This document shows positions 40,828-52,608 of a stretch of DNA of 64,000 nucleotides, piece by piece. How positions within the stretch are numbered: position 1 is the first letter of the stretch; each line of letters starts with the position of its first letter. The DNA is taken from contig JALONT010000002.1 in the NCBI GenBank assembly GCA_025454795.1, positions 57,848 through 121,847 of the forward strand, in the 5' to 3' direction. The notes beneath the pieces were generated by a model. The model was not told the DNA's origin and did no database searches. It worked only from the letters and a program-made list of their open reading frames with translations. The stretch comes from Bacteroidales bacterium. GTDB lineage: Bacteria; Bacteroidota; Bacteroidia; Bacteroidales; VadinHA17. The translations under genes and the position numbers were made by a program.

Positions 40828-40858
40828 CAAATTTAATTCAAGTATGTCAAAAAACAAT
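40828..40858 (-). promoter_or_regulatory. Bacteroidetes-type promoter for the candidate ncRNA
   Basis: Minus strand ATTG, 19-nt spacer, TAAATTTG (exact TAnnTTTG match). Confidence 0.65.
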
Positions 40859-40965
40859 AAAATAGACTTCCTTGTTGTAAACCCGATATAAACATATGTT
40901 ATCAACAATTGTTAATAACGACGGAAAATATGAAAGGATGGCTTATTCTTTCTCTCTTGCTGCAT

Positions 40966-41033
40966 GTACTCACCCCCAAGCCCCCTCTTTCCGCCGACTG
41001 GCGGAGAGAGGGGGAAAAGAAGGGGGTGAGTAC
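40966..41033. repeat. Long palindromic element 5 bp downstream of the eno stop
   Basis: Outer 12-bp perfect arms GTACTCACCCCC/GGGGGTGAGTAC; inner ~14-bp arms CCCCTCTTTCCGCC/GGCGGAGAGAGGGG. Confidence 0.9.
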
Positions 41034-41038
41034 GTGAA

Positions 41039-42322
<1,284 letters not shown>

Positions 42323-42411
42323 TTAAATTTTTATTAAACAATTGTGCAGTATACAAAAAAGGGGATAATGACTCCAATTGATTATCCCTTTCAGTTTAAA
42401 TATAATATAAA

Positions 42412-42963
42412 TTATTTTTCTTCTTCAGCAACCGTTTCCTCTGATTCATTTTCGGGTTCTTCAACTTGCTTTTCAGCTTTTGCTTTAAAAGTCTTTACTT
42501 CTTTCTCAACGCCTGTTGTCTCAGCTTTTTTCTTAGGTGCTCTTCTCCTTCTTGTTGTTGTCGTTGTTTTTCCTTTTGTTCCTTGACCGCCGCCCAGCAT
42601 TGCTTCGTTGTAATCAACGAGCTCAAGAATACACATTTCAGCATTGTCTCCTATTCTGTTTCCGATTTTCAATATACGGGTATATCCACCTGGCCTTTCG
42701 CCTACTTTTGGCGAGATTTCCCTGAATAATTCAGATACAGCTTCCTTATCTTTCAGGTAGCTGAAGACCACTCTCCTCGAGTGTGTTGAATCCTCTTTCG
42801 ATTTAGTGATAAGCGGTTCAACGAAGCTCTTCAGAGCTTTAGCTTTGGCAGTAGTGGTTGTGATCCTTTTATGAATGATCAGAGACGTTGCCATATTGGA
42901 AAGCATCGACTTCCTGTGTGAACTCGTTCTCCCTAAATGATTTATAACTTTTGAATGTCGCAT
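42412..42963 (-). CDS. rplQ: 50S ribosomal protein L17 with C-terminal extension
   Basis: [29 protein letters not shown]; low-complexity Thr/Lys/Glu-rich tail. Confidence 0.97.
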   Translation of the reverse strand: MRHSKVINHLGRTSSHRKSMLSNMATSLIIHKRITTTTAKAKALKSFVEPLITKSKEDSTHSRRVVFSYLKDKEAVSELFREISPKVGERPGGYTRILKIGNRIGDNAEMCILELVDYNEAMLGGGQGTKGKTTTTTRRRRAPKKKAETTGVEKEVKTFKAKAEKQVEEPENESEETVAEEEK

Positions 42964-42990
42964 TTCTATATTCTCAAACAGTTTTCTAAT

Positions 42991-43983
42991 TTAATCTTTC
43001 TCTAACTTATATTTGCTCACATCCATGCCGAATGAAAGACTCATTGACTCAAGCAGTTCATCGAGTTCCGTAAGTGACTTTTTGCCGAAGTTTCTGAATT
43101 TAAGAAGATCGTTCTTGTTAAATTTGACAAGATCGCCGAGTGTTTCAACTTCAGCGGCTTTAAGGCAATTGAGAGCTCTGACGGACAGGTCAAGGTCGAC
43201 AAGCTTTGTTTTCAGGAGCTGTCTCATATGGAGAACCTCCTCATCAAATTCCTCATTAGCCATCTTGTCGTCCGAGTCGAGAGTAATCTTTTCATCGGAG
43301 AAGAGCATAAAGTGATAAATAAGAATTTTTGCAGCTTCTTTAAGAGCATCTTTTGGATGAATTGATCCGTCAGTTTCGATCTCAAAGAGGAGCTTCTCAT
43401 AGTCAGTTTTTTGCTCAACACGGTAGTCCTCAACTGTATATTTCACATTCCTTACAGGAGTGAAGATTGAGTCGATTGCAATAAGTCCAAACTCTGCATC
43501 GGCAGGTTCATTTTCCTCAGCCGGCACATAACCTCTCCCTTTGCTGATGGTAAGTTCGACCTGAAGCTTGACATCGTGCTCCATTCTGAAGATTACAAGG
43601 TCAGAATTAAGCACCTCGAAGCTGCTGAGAGAGTTATTCAGGTCAGCCGCCTTGAAGACATCCTTATTATGGATCTTAATCGTGACTTTTTCATGATCGA
43701 CATCCTCAACGGTTCTCTTAAACCTCACCTGTTTAAGGTTAAGGATGATCTCGGTAACATCTTCAATAACACCTGTAATGGTAGAGAACTCGTGGTCAAT
43801 ACCCTCTATCTTTACCGTTGTGATGGCAAAACCTTCAAGTGAAGAGAGAAGTATTCTTCTCAGAGCATTACCTACAGTAATACCATAGCCAGGTTCAAGA
43901 GGACGGAACTCGAATTTTCCGAGTTTCTCATCCGCTTCCAGCATTATTACTTTATCGGGCTTCTGGAATGATAAAATGGCCAT
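42991..43983 (-). CDS. rpoA: DNA-directed RNA polymerase subunit alpha
   Basis: [26 protein letters not shown]; alpha-[29 protein letters not shown]. Confidence 0.98.
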   Translation of the reverse strand: MAILSFQKPDKVIMLEADEKLGKFEFRPLEPGYGITVGNALRRILLSSLEGFAITTVKIEGIDHEFSTITGVIEDVTEIILNLKQVRFKRTVEDVDHEKVTIKIHNKDVFKAADLNNSLSSFEVLNSDLVIFRMEHDVKLQVELTISKGRGYVPAEENEPADAEFGLIAIDSIFTPVRNVKYTVEDYRVEQKTDYEKLLFEIETDGSIHPKDALKEAAKILIYHFMLFSDEKITLDSDDKMANEEFDEEVLHMRQLLKTKLVDLDLSVRALNCLKAAEVETLGDLVKFNKNDLLKFRNFGKKSLTELDELLESMSLSFGMDVSKYKLEKD

Positions 43984-44000
43984 AATTATTTCTTATATTA

Positions 44001-44609
44001 TTACTTTGAATACAATTCGACGATGAGCTGTTCTTTAATATTTTCCGGGATATCAGTACGTTCAGGAACGTTCATGAATTTACCTGCCATCTGTGTATCA
44101 TCCCATTCAAGCCATGAAAGTTTTGATGACTTCCTTGTTGTAAGTGAATCAACTACTGTTTCAAGAGATTTCGATTTTTCGCGTACACCGATAATGTCAC
44201 CTGGTCTGAGCTGGTACGAAGGAATATTTACGACCCCTCCATTAACTGTAATATGACGATGGGATACCAGCTGACGGGCGCCTGCCCTGGTTGGAGCAAC
44301 CCCGAGACGGTATACGACGTTATCAAGACGCGACTCGAGGAGCTGAAGGAGAACTTCTCCCGTTACGCCTTTGGAACGTGATGCCTTCTCAAAAGTATTG
44401 CGAAACTGACGTTCCAGTACCCCATATGTGTACTTTGCTTTCTGTTTTTCTCTGAGCTGGACGCCATATTCAGAAGTCTTTTTCCTTTTTTTATTCATCC
44501 CATGCTGACCGGGAGGGAAATTCTTTCTGTCGAGGTGCTTATCAGGGCCGAATATCGCTTCTCCGAATTTTCTTGCGATTCTTGTTTTTGGGCCGGTATA
44601 TCTTGCCAT
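44001..44609 (-). CDS. rpsD: 30S ribosomal protein S4
   Basis: [22 protein letters not shown]4 RNA-binding domain. Confidence 0.98.
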   Translation of the reverse strand: MARYTGPKTRIARKFGEAIFGPDKHLDRKNFPPGQHGMNKKRKKTSEYGVQLREKQKAKYTYGVLERQFRNTFEKASRSKGVTGEVLLQLLESRLDNVVYRLGVAPTRAGARQLVSHRHITVNGGVVNIPSYQLRPGDIIGVREKSKSLETVVDSLTTRKSSKLSWLEWDDTQMAGKFMNVPERTDIPENIKEQLIVELYSK

Positions 44610-44650
44610 TTTATTTTAAAATTTGAACTTAGTTAATTTATTTAATATTT

Positions 44651-44710
44651 CGGATTGCGGATTTTAGATTTCGGATTCAATCCGCATTCGTAAATCCGAA
44701 TTCCGCAATC
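44651..44710. repeat. CGGATT-word repeat/inverted repeat in the rpsK-rpsD spacer
   Basis: Direct copies of (t)cggatt/gcggatt and inverted aatccg; outer arms gattgcgga/ttccgcaatc. Confidence 0.85.
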
Positions 44711-44713
44711 ACA

Positions 44714-45103
44714 TTATACTCTTCTCCTTCCGGGAGCACGGCAGCCATTGTGTGGCATTGGGGTAACATCTATTATTTCAGTAACTTCAATGCCTGTGTT
44801 GGCAATAGCCCTTATAGCTGATTCACGTCCCGATCCTGGTCCTTTAACGAATACCTTGACTTTCCTCAGTCCCAGGTCATAAGCTACCTTTCCACATTCT
44901 TCCGATGCCATCTGGGCAGCATAAGGAGTGTTCTTCTTGGAACCTTTAAAACCCATTTTACCGGCAGATGCCCATGAAATAACCTGCCCCGAATTATTGG
45001 TCAGAGTTACAATAATATTATTGAATGATGAATGAACGTGTGCCTGGCCTGATGGTTCAACCTTAACGATCCTCTTCTTTAATGCTCCGGTCTTCTTTGC
45101 CAT
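44714..45103 (-). CDS. rpsK: 30S ribosomal protein S11
   Basis: [19 protein letters not shown]...[14 protein letters not shown]. Confidence 0.98.
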   Translation of the reverse strand: MAKKTGALKKRIVKVEPSGQAHVHSSFNNIIVTLTNNSGQVISWASAGKMGFKGSKKNTPYAAQMASEECGKVAYDLGLRKVKVFVKGPGSGRESAIRAIANTGIEVTEIIDVTPMPHNGCRAPGRRRV

Positions 45104-45110
45104 AATCTAT

Positions 45111-45488
45111 TTATTTAGTAGCTTTTTTCTTGTTTGCAACAGTTTTCTTTCTTCCTTTGCGTGTCCTGGCATTATTTTTTGTGCTCTGGCCTCTGACAGG
45201 AAGACCTATTCTGTGGCGAACACCACGATAACAGCCGATATCCATAAGCCTTTTAATATTCATCTGAGTCTCCGAACGAAGCTCACCTTCAAGCTTATAA
45301 TTATCATTAAGGATGCGACGGATGTTATTTATCTGATCATCAGTCCATTCCTCAACCTTTACATTTCTGTCAACGCCGGCCTCATCAAGTACTTTCTGGG
45401 CAGTGCTTCTGCCAACTCCGTAAATGTAAGTCAGGCCAACTTCGCCTATTTTATGTCTTGGTAAATCTACCCCAACAATACGTGCCAT
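45111..45488 (-). CDS. rpsM: 30S ribosomal protein S13
   Basis: [30 protein letters not shown]. Confidence 0.98.
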   Translation of the reverse strand: MARIVGVDLPRHKIGEVGLTYIYGVGRSTAQKVLDEAGVDRNVKVEEWTDDQINNIRRILNDNYKLEGELRSETQMNIKRLMDIGCYRGVRHRIGLPVRGQSTKNNARTRKGRKKTVANKKKATK

Positions 45489-45527
45489 ATAAAACTTTTC
45501 TTAAATTGAGTTGCAAAATTAATTAAA

Positions 45528-45644
45528 TTATCCCTGTCTCTGTTTGAACTTGGGATTTTTCTTATTTATTACGTAAATGCGTCCTTTTCTTCTGACTATC
45601 TTACAGTCAGCGCTACGCTTTTTTACAGATGCTCTTACTTTCAT
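45528..45644 (-). CDS. rpmJ: 50S ribosomal protein L36 (zinc-ligand-poor form)
   Basis: Minus-strand ORF absent from the track: [38 protein letters not shown]. Confidence 0.96.
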   Translation of the reverse strand: MKVRASVKKRSADCKIVRRKGRIYVINKKNPKFKQRQG

Positions 45645-45658
45645 TACCTTGAATATTT

Positions 45659-45877
45659 CTATTTATACCTGAATGTTATTCTTCCTTTTGTCAGATCATA
45701 TGGTGACATTTCAACCTTCACTTTATCGCCGGGCAGGATCTTGATATAATGCATCCTCATTTTCCCCGAGATGTGTGCAGTAATTACGTGCCCGTTTTCG
45801 AGCTCTACCCTGAACATCGCGTTGGAAAGGGCCTCAATGATCGTGCCGTCCTGCTCAATAGATGGTTGTTTAGCCAT
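45659..45877 (-). CDS. infA: Translation initiation factor IF-1
   Basis: [32 protein letters not shown]. Confidence 0.97.
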   Translation of the reverse strand: MAKQPSIEQDGTIIEALSNAMFRVELENGHVITAHISGKMRMHYIKILPGDKVKVEMSPYDLTKGRITFRYK

Positions 45878-46661
45878 ACGCTTCCATTTTATTTAAAACT
45901 TCTTCTATAAATTCAAATGTTGTCAATATGTCGGCCTTACCCTTATTAACTGCAACGGCATATTCAAAATGTGCCGATGGTTTTCCGTCAGCGGTTTTTA
46001 TTGTCCATCCATCCTTCATCTGGAGTGTCTCCTTCTTGCCAAGATTTATCATCGGCTCAATGCATATTACAAGACCTTTTTCCATTTTCGGCCCAGCTCC
46101 TCTTTTACCGTAATTTGGCACTTCCGGAGGTTCGTGCATCTTTTTCCCGATTCCATGGCCAACAAGTTCCCTGACTACTGAATAGCCGCCGCTTTCTGCT
46201 TTCTCCTGGACTGCTGAAGAAATGTCTCCAATCCTGTTTCCTGCAACAGCTGCTTTGACACCCTCCTCGAGCGATGCTCTTGTAAAATCCATCAGCCGTT
46301 TAACATCTTCAGCTACCTCACCGACAGCAAAAGTGTAAGCGCTGTCTCCAACCCATCCATTAAGTATGACCCCGCAATCAACAGAAATAATGTCTCCTTC
46401 TTCCAGACAATAATCAGATGGTATTCCATGAACCACTTCGTCATTGACAGATGTGCAGAGTGTGTTAGGAAACCCTCCGTATCCCTTGAATGCCGGTACC
46501 GCATGATGATCGCGGATAAATGTTTCGGCAACATTATCGAGATAAAGAGTAGTAACCCCGGGTTTTATAAGCATGGCAATTTCTGCAAGTGTTCTCGACA
46601 CCAGAATATTGCTCTCTTTTAACAACCCTATCTCTTCATCAGTCTTTATATACAACATCAA
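45870..46661 (-). CDS. map: Type I methionine aminopeptidase
   Basis: [58 protein letters not shown]. Confidence 0.97.
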   Translation of the reverse strand: MMLYIKTDEEIGLLKESNILVSRTLAEIAMLIKPGVTTLYLDNVAETFIRDHHAVPAFKGYGGFPNTLCTSVNDEVVHGIPSDYCLEEGDIISVDCGVILNGWVGDSAYTFAVGEVAEDVKRLMDFTRASLEEGVKAAVAGNRIGDISSAVQEKAESGGYSVVRELVGHGIGKKMHEPPEVPNYGKRGAGPKMEKGLVICIEPMINLGKKETLQMKDGWTIKTADGKPSAHFEYAVAVNKGKADILTTFEFIEEVLNKMEAYG

Positions 46662-46677
46662 AGAACGTAATACTTAT

Positions 46678-48006
46678 TTAAATTGATGAAACAGAACCCG
46701 ATCTGCCTTTCACCCTGCCTGTCTTCATAAGTCCGTCGTAATGACGCATAAGCAAGTGGCTCTCAATTTGCTGTAGTGTATCAAGAACTACTCCTACAAG
46801 GATTAATAGTGATGTTCCTCCATAAAATTGTGCAAACTGGGCTGTTACACCCGCTTTAACCGCAAGAGAGGGAAGAATTGCAATAATTGCCAGGAAAATT
46901 GAACCTGGTAGTGTTATCCTTGACATAATTGTATCAAAGAACTCCACGGTTTTCCTGCCGGGTTTGATCCCCGGAATAAATCCTCCGTTCTTCTTCATAT
47001 CTTCAGCCATCTGAACAGGATTGATGGTGATGGCGGTGTAAAAATATGTAAATGCTATTATCATTAATGCGGTAACAAAGTTGTACCAGAATCCGTACAT
47101 ATTGGAAAATGCCACAACAAATCCTGAGCTTGAATTGGAATATCCTGCAATAATAATCGGGAGCATCATAATTGCCTGCGCAAAGATGATAGGCATTACA
47201 CCTGCTGCATTGACTTTCAGAGGGATATACTGACGCACTCCGCCATATTGCTTATTTCCGACTATCCTTCTTGCATACTGAACCGGTATACGGCGTGTTC
47301 CCTGCACAAGTAATATTGTACCGAGAATGACAACGAACAGTATAACTATTTCAACGATAAGCGCTATCGGGCCTCCTGCTCCATTAAGTCTTGCTCCGGA
47401 TTCGAAAATGAAATTCGCGGGCATTCTGGCAATGATACCGATCATAATTATGAGAGATATCCCGTTTCCAATACCCTTATCAGTTATCTTTTCGCCGAGC
47501 CACATTACAAAGATGGTTCCCGCAGTAAGTATTATCACCGAAGAGATCTGGAAAAACGGCCCCGTAAGAACGAATGCTTCAGCCGGTAAAGTATGCGTAA
47601 GATTTAAGAGATATGTGGGACCCTGAAGAATAAGAATAAGAACTGTAAGATACCGGGTATGCTGATTCATTTTACGTCTGCCGCTTTCTCCCTCTTTCTG
47701 AAGTTTCTGATAGTAAGGAAAAACAATGCCAAGCAGCTGAATTACGATTGAGGCAGAGATATATGGCATGATACCGAGTGCAAATACTGAGGCCTGTGAA
47801 AATGCACCTCCGGAGAACATATCCAGAAGTCCCATAATTCCTGAAGAGGTCTGGTTCTTCAGGTTAGCAAGCTGGGACGGGTCGATGCCCGGAAGGGTAA
47901 TATACTTACCAAGCCTGTATAACAGAATTATTCCCAAAGTATATAAAAGTCTTGCACGAAGATCTTCTATCTTGAAAATATTTTTTATGGTCTGGATAAG
48001 TCTCAT
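46678..48006 (-). CDS. secY: Preprotein translocase subunit SecY
   Basis: 10-TM SecY; LGIMPYISASIVIQLL, GIGNGISLIIMIGI. Confidence 0.97.
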   Translation of the reverse strand: MRLIQTIKNIFKIEDLRARLLYTLGIILLYRLGKYITLPGIDPSQLANLKNQTSSGIMGLLDMFSGGAFSQASVFALGIMPYISASIVIQLLGIVFPYYQKLQKEGESGRRKMNQHTRYLTVLILILQGPTYLLNLTHTLPAEAFVLTGPFFQISSVIILTAGTIFVMWLGEKITDKGIGNGISLIIMIGIIARMPANFIFESGARLNGAGGPIALIVEIVILFVVILGTILLVQGTRRIPVQYARRIVGNKQYGGVRQYIPLKVNAAGVMPIIFAQAIMMLPIIIAGYSNSSSGFVVAFSNMYGFWYNFVTALMIIAFTYFYTAITINPVQMAEDMKKNGGFIPGIKPGRKTVEFFDTIMSRITLPGSIFLAIIAILPSLAVKAGVTAQFAQFYGGTSLLILVGVVLDTLQQIESHLLMRHYDGLMKTGRVKGRSGSVSSI

Positions 48007-48010
48007 GGAA

Positions 48011-48457
48011 TTACAGTTTTACAACGGTACCGTTTTTTGATTCGATGGCTGCAACAGCTGATTTACTGAATGCGTGAGCATGAACTTCAAGTTTCTTTTC
48101 GAGAGTTCCTTTACCCAGTATCTTGACAAGAGCATTCTTTGAAACAAATCCTGCTGAAATAAGCACTTCCATGTCGATCTTCTCGAGATTGTTTTTTTCT
48201 GCAAGAGTCTGAAGCACTCCAATATTGATACCTTTATATTCTTTGCGATTGACATTTTTGAAACCGTACTTGGGAACACGCCGCTGAAGTGGCATTTGAC
48301 CGCCCTCAAATCCGATTTTCTTGCTGTAACCTGATCTGGACTTTGCGCCTTTATGTCCTCTTGTCGAAGTTCCTCCCTTGCCTGAACCTTGTCCGCGACC
48401 AAGACGCTTACTTCTCTTTACTGATCCTTTAGCAGGTTTTAAGTTACTCAAATCCAT
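48011..48457 (-). CDS. rplO: 50S ribosomal protein L15
   Basis: KRLGRGQGSGKGGTSTRGHKGAKSRSGY. Confidence 0.97.
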   Translation of the reverse strand: MDLSNLKPAKGSVKRSKRLGRGQGSGKGGTSTRGHKGAKSRSGYSKKIGFEGGQMPLQRRVPKYGFKNVNRKEYKGINIGVLQTLAEKNNLEKIDMEVLISAGFVSKNALVKILGKGTLEKKLEVHAHAFSKSAVAAIESKNGTVVKL

Positions 48458-48488
48458 AACTTTATATCTTATAAATATGGTTTATACC

Positions 48489-48668
48489 TTAAATATTTTC
48501 AATTTTAACCAGGTGTCTGACCTTCTCCACCATTCCCAATATCTGGGGAGTAGCTTCATGTTCAACACTATGGTTTAATTTGTGTATGCCGAGAGCTTCA
48601 AGAGTTCTTTTCTGTCTCTCGGGTTTCCCGTTTTTGCTTTTCACCTGGGTTATACGAATTTTTGCCAT
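48489..48668 (-). CDS. rpmD: 50S ribosomal protein L30
   Basis: Minus-strand ORF absent from the track: MAKIRITQVKSKNGKPERQKRTLEALGIHKLNHSVEHEATPQILGMVEKVRHLVKIENI. Confidence 0.96.
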   Translation of the reverse strand: MAKIRITQVKSKNGKPERQKRTLEALGIHKLNHSVEHEATPQILGMVEKVRHLVKIENI

Positions 48669-48682
48669 CGTAATGTAGTTTA

Positions 48683-49198
48683 CTAACCGTTAAAAACTTT
48701 TTCCATTTTTATACCTCTGTGTTCAGCGATAGAGAATGCGTCCCGCATTTCAAGAAGTGCAGCGAATGTTGCCTTCACCAGGTTGTGAGGGTTTGAGGAG
48801 CCTTTCGATTTTGCAAGCACATTCTTAACACCCACACTTTCAAGAACAGCGCGCATAGCGCCGCCTGCTTTGACCCCGGTACCTGCAGAAGCCGGTTTGA
48901 TGAACACTTTTGCACCGCCGAATTTGGCAACCTGTTCATGCGGTACTGTGCCATTTATCACTGGAACTTTTATCAGGTTCTTTTTTGCGTCTTCAATGCC
49001 TTTTGCAATAGCTGCTGTTACTTCACTGGCCTTACCAAGGCCATGACCGACAATACCATCTTCATTCCCGACAACAACGATAGCCGAGAAGCTGAATGTA
49101 CGTCCTCCTTTTGTTACCTTGGTAACTCTCTGAATACTAACGAGCCTGTCTTTTAGTTCAAGGTCGCTGGTCTTTACTTTTCTTATTCCTTCTGCCAT
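48683..49198 (-). CDS. rpsE: 30S ribosomal protein S5
   Basis: [39 protein letters not shown]. Confidence 0.98.
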   Translation of the reverse strand: MAEGIRKVKTSDLELKDRLVSIQRVTKVTKGGRTFSFSAIVVVGNEDGIVGHGLGKASEVTAAIAKGIEDAKKNLIKVPVINGTVPHEQVAKFGGAKVFIKPASAGTGVKAGGAMRAVLESVGVKNVLAKSKGSSNPHNLVKATFAALLEMRDAFSIAEHRGIKMEKVFNG

Positions 49199-49204
49199 AA
49201 TTCC

Positions 49205-49564
49205 TTAGAATTTTAAGCCGCCTTCGCGTGCTGCATCAGCCAATGATTTAACTCTTCCATGATATTTATAACCGCTCCTGTCAAAAACGACATTTTCGAT
49301 ACCTTTCTCTTTGCATCTTGTTGCAAGGAGCTTACCAACAAGCTTTGCCTGTTCGGTTTTTTTGATACCTGCTTTCCCTGCAACCTCTTTCTCTTTTGAA
49401 GAAGCCGACAGAAGAGTCACTTTATTCAGGTCGTCAACAACCTGGACATAAATCTCTTTATTGCTGCGATATACTGCGAGTCTTGGAAGAGATGCAGTTC
49501 CGCTTATCTTTTTCCGGATCCGCATTTTGATCCGTGTTCTTCTTTCCAACTTGGTTAAAGCCAT
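49205..49564 (-). CDS. rplR: 50S ribosomal protein L18
   Basis: [31 protein letters not shown]...[24 protein letters not shown]. Confidence 0.97.
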   Translation of the reverse strand: MALTKLERRTRIKMRIRKKISGTASLPRLAVYRSNKEIYVQVVDDLNKVTLLSASSKEKEVAGKAGIKKTEQAKLVGKLLATRCKEKGIENVVFDRSGYKYHGRVKSLADAAREGGLKF

Positions 49565-49584
49565 TTTTCTTAACTCTTAACAGA

Positions 49585-50139
49585 TTATACACTTGCAGAT
49601 TTTCCAGCTTTTCTTCTCAGCTGCTCACCCACAAACTTGATACCTTTACCTTTATAAGGTTCAGGCGGACGAAGAGATCTGATTTTTGCAGCTACATGAC
49701 CGATGAGTTGTTTATCGATACAGGTAAGTGTAATAACAGGATTGCTCCTTCTCTCAGTCTTTGTTTCAATTTTTACTTCATTCGGAACCTGCAGGATAAC
49801 TTCGTGAGAAAAGCCAAGGCTCATTTCAAGCTGCTGCCCTTTAGCTTCGGCACGATAACCAACTCCTACAAGTTCAAGCTCTTTCTTGTATCCCTGTGAA
49901 ACACCGGTCACCATATTGGCAATAAGTGCCCTGTAAAGACCATGAAGCGATTTATGATTTTTCGATTCTGTGGGTCTTGACAATATGACCTCGTTATCCA
50001 CAACTTCAACCTTCAGGTCTTTGTCAATTGCCTGATGCAATTCACCCAAAGGTCCTTTCACACTAACCATATTGGTGTCGCTGATTGTCACAGTGACTCC
50101 TTTTGGCAGGTTTACAGGTAATTTTCCTATTCGTGACAT
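49585..50139 (-). CDS. rplF: 50S ribosomal protein L6
   Basis: MSRIGKLPVNLPKGV...GVGYRAEAKG...PYKGKGI. Confidence 0.97.
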   Translation of the reverse strand: MSRIGKLPVNLPKGVTVTISDTNMVSVKGPLGELHQAIDKDLKVEVVDNEVILSRPTESKNHKSLHGLYRALIANMVTGVSQGYKKELELVGVGYRAEAKGQQLEMSLGFSHEVILQVPNEVKIETKTERRSNPVITLTCIDKQLIGHVAAKIRSLRPPEPYKGKGIKFVGEQLRRKAGKSASV

Positions 50140-50154
50140 TAAGCTATCCTCCTT

Positions 50155-50553
50155 TTAGTAAACATAACATAATACTTCACCACCTATTTTCTCTTTCTTA
50201 GCCTCTTTGTCGGTCATCAAACCCTTTGAGGTTGAAATAATTGCAATTCCAAGACCGTTCAGGATTCTTGGCAGTTCCTCTACGCTGGCATAATGTCTGA
50301 GACCCGGGCGGCTTACACGCTGCAATTCTTTAATTGCAGGTTTTTTTGTTTTCTGATTGTATTTCAGAGCAATTTTCAGCACACCCTGAACGCCTTCACC
50401 TTCAACAACTTTATAGCTGAGGATATAACCTTTTTCAAAAAGTATTCTTGCAACCTCTTTCTTAAGATTGGATGCTGGTGCCTCCACAACCTTATGACCG
50501 GCCATAATAGCGTTTCTTATTCTGGTCAGTAAATCTGCAATTGGATCAGTCAT
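50155..50553 (-). CDS. rpsH: 30S ribosomal protein S8
   Basis: MTDPIADLLTRIRNA...GLGIAIISTSKGLMTDKEAKKEKIGGEVLCYVY. Confidence 0.98.
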   Translation of the reverse strand: MTDPIADLLTRIRNAIMAGHKVVEAPASNLKKEVARILFEKGYILSYKVVEGEGVQGVLKIALKYNQKTKKPAIKELQRVSRPGLRHYASVEELPRILNGLGIAIISTSKGLMTDKEAKKEKIGGEVLCYVY

Positions 50554-50588
50554 CTTCTGTTATTTTTTTGTTTATATTCCTATTGTAA

Positions 50589-50858
50589 TTACCAGCTGGC
50601 TTTTTTAACACCCGGGATAAGTCCGAATGATGCCATTTCCCTGAAAGTTATCCTGCTGACTCCGAATTGTCTCATATACCCCCTGGAACGACCGGTCAGT
50701 TTACAGCGGTTACGCTGCCTGTTCGGATTTGAGTTTCTGGGCAGCCGGCTTAAAGCAACATAATTGCCTTCAGCTTTCAGTTTGGCTCTTTTTTCAGCAT
50801 ATTTCTGAGCCAGCTTCACGCGTTTAACTTCGCGGGCTATCATTGATTCCTTAGCCAT
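50589..50858 (-). CDS. rpsN: 30S ribosomal protein S14 (long, zinc-free form)
   Basis: [28 protein letters not shown]...; start moved downstream from the ORF-track M. Confidence 0.97.
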   Translation of the reverse strand: MAKESMIAREVKRVKLAQKYAEKRAKLKAEGNYVALSRLPRNSNPNRQRNRCKLTGRSRGYMRQFGVSRITFREMASFGLIPGVKKASW

Positions 50859-50862
50859 ATCG

Positions 50863-51414
50863 TCAGTTTTTAGATGTTTTGAATGGTAAACCAAAATTTT
50901 TCAGCAAGGCCAGAGCTTCTTCGTCGGTTTTGGCTGATGTCACAAAAGTGATCTGCAGACCCATGATCTTCGCGATCTTATCGAGGTCAATCTCCGGGAA
51001 AATGATCTGCTCTGTAATTCCGAGTGTGTAGTTTCCTCTTCCGTCGAGTTTGGCACTAATGCCTTTAAAATCCCTGATACGTGGAAGTGCCACAGATATG
51101 AGTCTCTCAAGAAACTCATACATTCTGTCTCTTCGTAATGTGACCATTATGCCGATTGGCATATTCTTTCTGAGTTTAAAGTTTGATATATCCTTTGATG
51201 AGTATGTCAGAACAGCTTTCTGACCTGCTATATCTGACATTTCCTTAACTCCGAATTCAAGAAGTTTCTTATCTGCAATAGCCTGACCTACACCCTGGTT
51301 GAGAACTATCTTTTGCAGTTTCGGGACCTGCATCACGGTTTTATAACCGAATTCCTTTGTCAATGCAGGGACGATCTCGTCTTTATACTTGGTTTCTAGC
51401 GCAGGTACATACAT
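50863..51414 (-). CDS. rplE: 50S ribosomal protein L5
   Basis: [21 protein letters not shown]. Confidence 0.97.
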   Translation of the reverse strand: MYVPALETKYKDEIVPALTKEFGYKTVMQVPKLQKIVLNQGVGQAIADKKLLEFGVKEMSDIAGQKAVLTYSSKDISNFKLRKNMPIGIMVTLRRDRMYEFLERLISVALPRIRDFKGISAKLDGRGNYTLGITEQIIFPEIDLDKIAKIMGLQITFVTSAKTDEEALALLKNFGLPFKTSKN

Positions 51415-51737
51415 TACTTGATCTCCTCTCCTGATTTTTTTGAATAACGCACTAATTTATTTTTCTCATTAAGCCTTTTTCCGATACGTGTTGGCTTACC
51501 GCTGGTAGGATCAATAAGCATCAGATTTGAAATATGAATCGGTGATTCTTTCTTTACAATTCCACCCTGGGGAGCTTTTGCATTAGGTTTAGTATGTTTT
51601 GAAACCATATTTACACCTTCCACAAAGGCTCTGTTTTTTCCCCTGTCAACTTCCAGGACACGTCCTTTCTGACCTTTTGATTCACCGGTTATAACCATAA
51701 CCGTATCTCCCTTTTTTATATGAACTTTCTTTTGCAT
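51414..51737 (-). CDS. rplX: 50S ribosomal protein L24
   Basis: [46 protein letters not shown]. Confidence 0.97.
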   Translation of the reverse strand: MQKKVHIKKGDTVMVITGESKGQKGRVLEVDRGKNRAFVEGVNMVSKHTKPNAKAPQGGIVKKESPIHISNLMLIDPTSGKPTRIGKRLNEKNKLVRYSKKSGEEIK

Positions 51738-51755
51738 TGTTGTGTACTTAATATA

Positions 51756-52121
51756 TTACAACACTTCAGGTGCCAGTGAAACGATCTTCATGTATTTATC
51801 ACGGAGCTCTCTGGCCACCGGGCCAAAGATACGGGTTCCCCGAACCTCATCCAGGTTAGTGAGAAGTACCACGGCATTATCGTCGAATCTTATATAGGAA
51901 CCATCAGGACGACGGATCTCCTTGGTAGTTCTGACGACAACAGCCTTGCTCACTGTTCCTTTCTTTGCTTCACCTGACGGGAGTGCTGATTTCACACTCA
52001 CAACAATCTTGTCGCCTACAGAAGCATATCTTTTTTTGCTGCCACCGAGCACTCTGATGCATAATACCTCCTTGGCGCCCGAGTTGTCGGCTACTGTTAG
52101 TCTGCTTTCCTGCTGTATCAT
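51756..52121 (-). CDS. rplN: 50S ribosomal protein L14
   Basis: [37 protein letters not shown]. Confidence 0.98.
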   Translation of the reverse strand: MIQQESRLTVADNSGAKEVLCIRVLGGSKKRYASVGDKIVVSVKSALPSGEAKKGTVSKAVVVRTTKEIRRPDGSYIRFDDNAVVLLTNLDEVRGTRIFGPVARELRDKYMKIVSLAPEVL

Positions 52122-52123
52122 GA

Positions 52124-52378
52124 TTACTTAGCTCTTTCGATAATTTCAATTAGTCTCCAGGTTTTATTTTTGCTCAGAGGCCTGGTCTCTGAAATACGAA
52201 CAGTATCGCCGATATTACATGAATTCTCTTCATCGTGCGCCATCAGTTTTGTTGTTCTGTTTACAAACTTCCCATAGATAGGGTGTTTAACTTTCCTTTT
52301 CACGGCAACGGTGATCGATTTGTCCATTTTATTACTGACAACAACACCAATACGTTCTTTTCTAAGATTCCTTTCCAT
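52124..52378 (-). CDS. rpsQ: 30S ribosomal protein S17
   Basis: [33 protein letters not shown]. Confidence 0.97.
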   Translation of the reverse strand: MERNLRKERIGVVVSNKMDKSITVAVKRKVKHPIYGKFVNRTTKLMAHDEENSCNIGDTVRISETRPLSKNKTWRLIEIIERAK

Positions 52379-52390
52379 TGCTGATTTCGG

Positions 52391-52594
52391 CTATTTTGAT
52401 TTCTGTTTCATTTCTCTTGAGCGCAATTCAGTAAGCAGACGTGCAACCGTAAGCTTAGCCTCCTTTAGCTTCTGCGTATTATCGAGGGGAGTTATTGCAT
52501 GATTTAGCCTCATGCGAACAAGCATCGTCTTCTCCGTGTCGATACGCTCGAGGAGATCAGGTGTGCTTAATTCCCTTATTTCTGTAGTTTTCAT
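52391..52594 (-). CDS. rpmC: 50S ribosomal protein L29
   Basis: MKTTEIRELSTPDLLERIDTEK; position between L16 and S17. Confidence 0.96.
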   Translation of the reverse strand: MKTTEIRELSTPDLLERIDTEKTMLVRMRLNHAITPLDNTQKLKEAKLTVARLLTELRSREMKQKSK

Positions 52595-52608
52595 CTGTTA
52601 TAAAAATT

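Noticed and set aside
40341-40908. Several 60-95 aa ORFs on both strands (40341-40625, 40531-40749, 40705-40908)
   Set aside because: They overlap each other within the GC-rich hairpin region, have no recognisable domain or signal, and are better explained by the candidate ncRNA.
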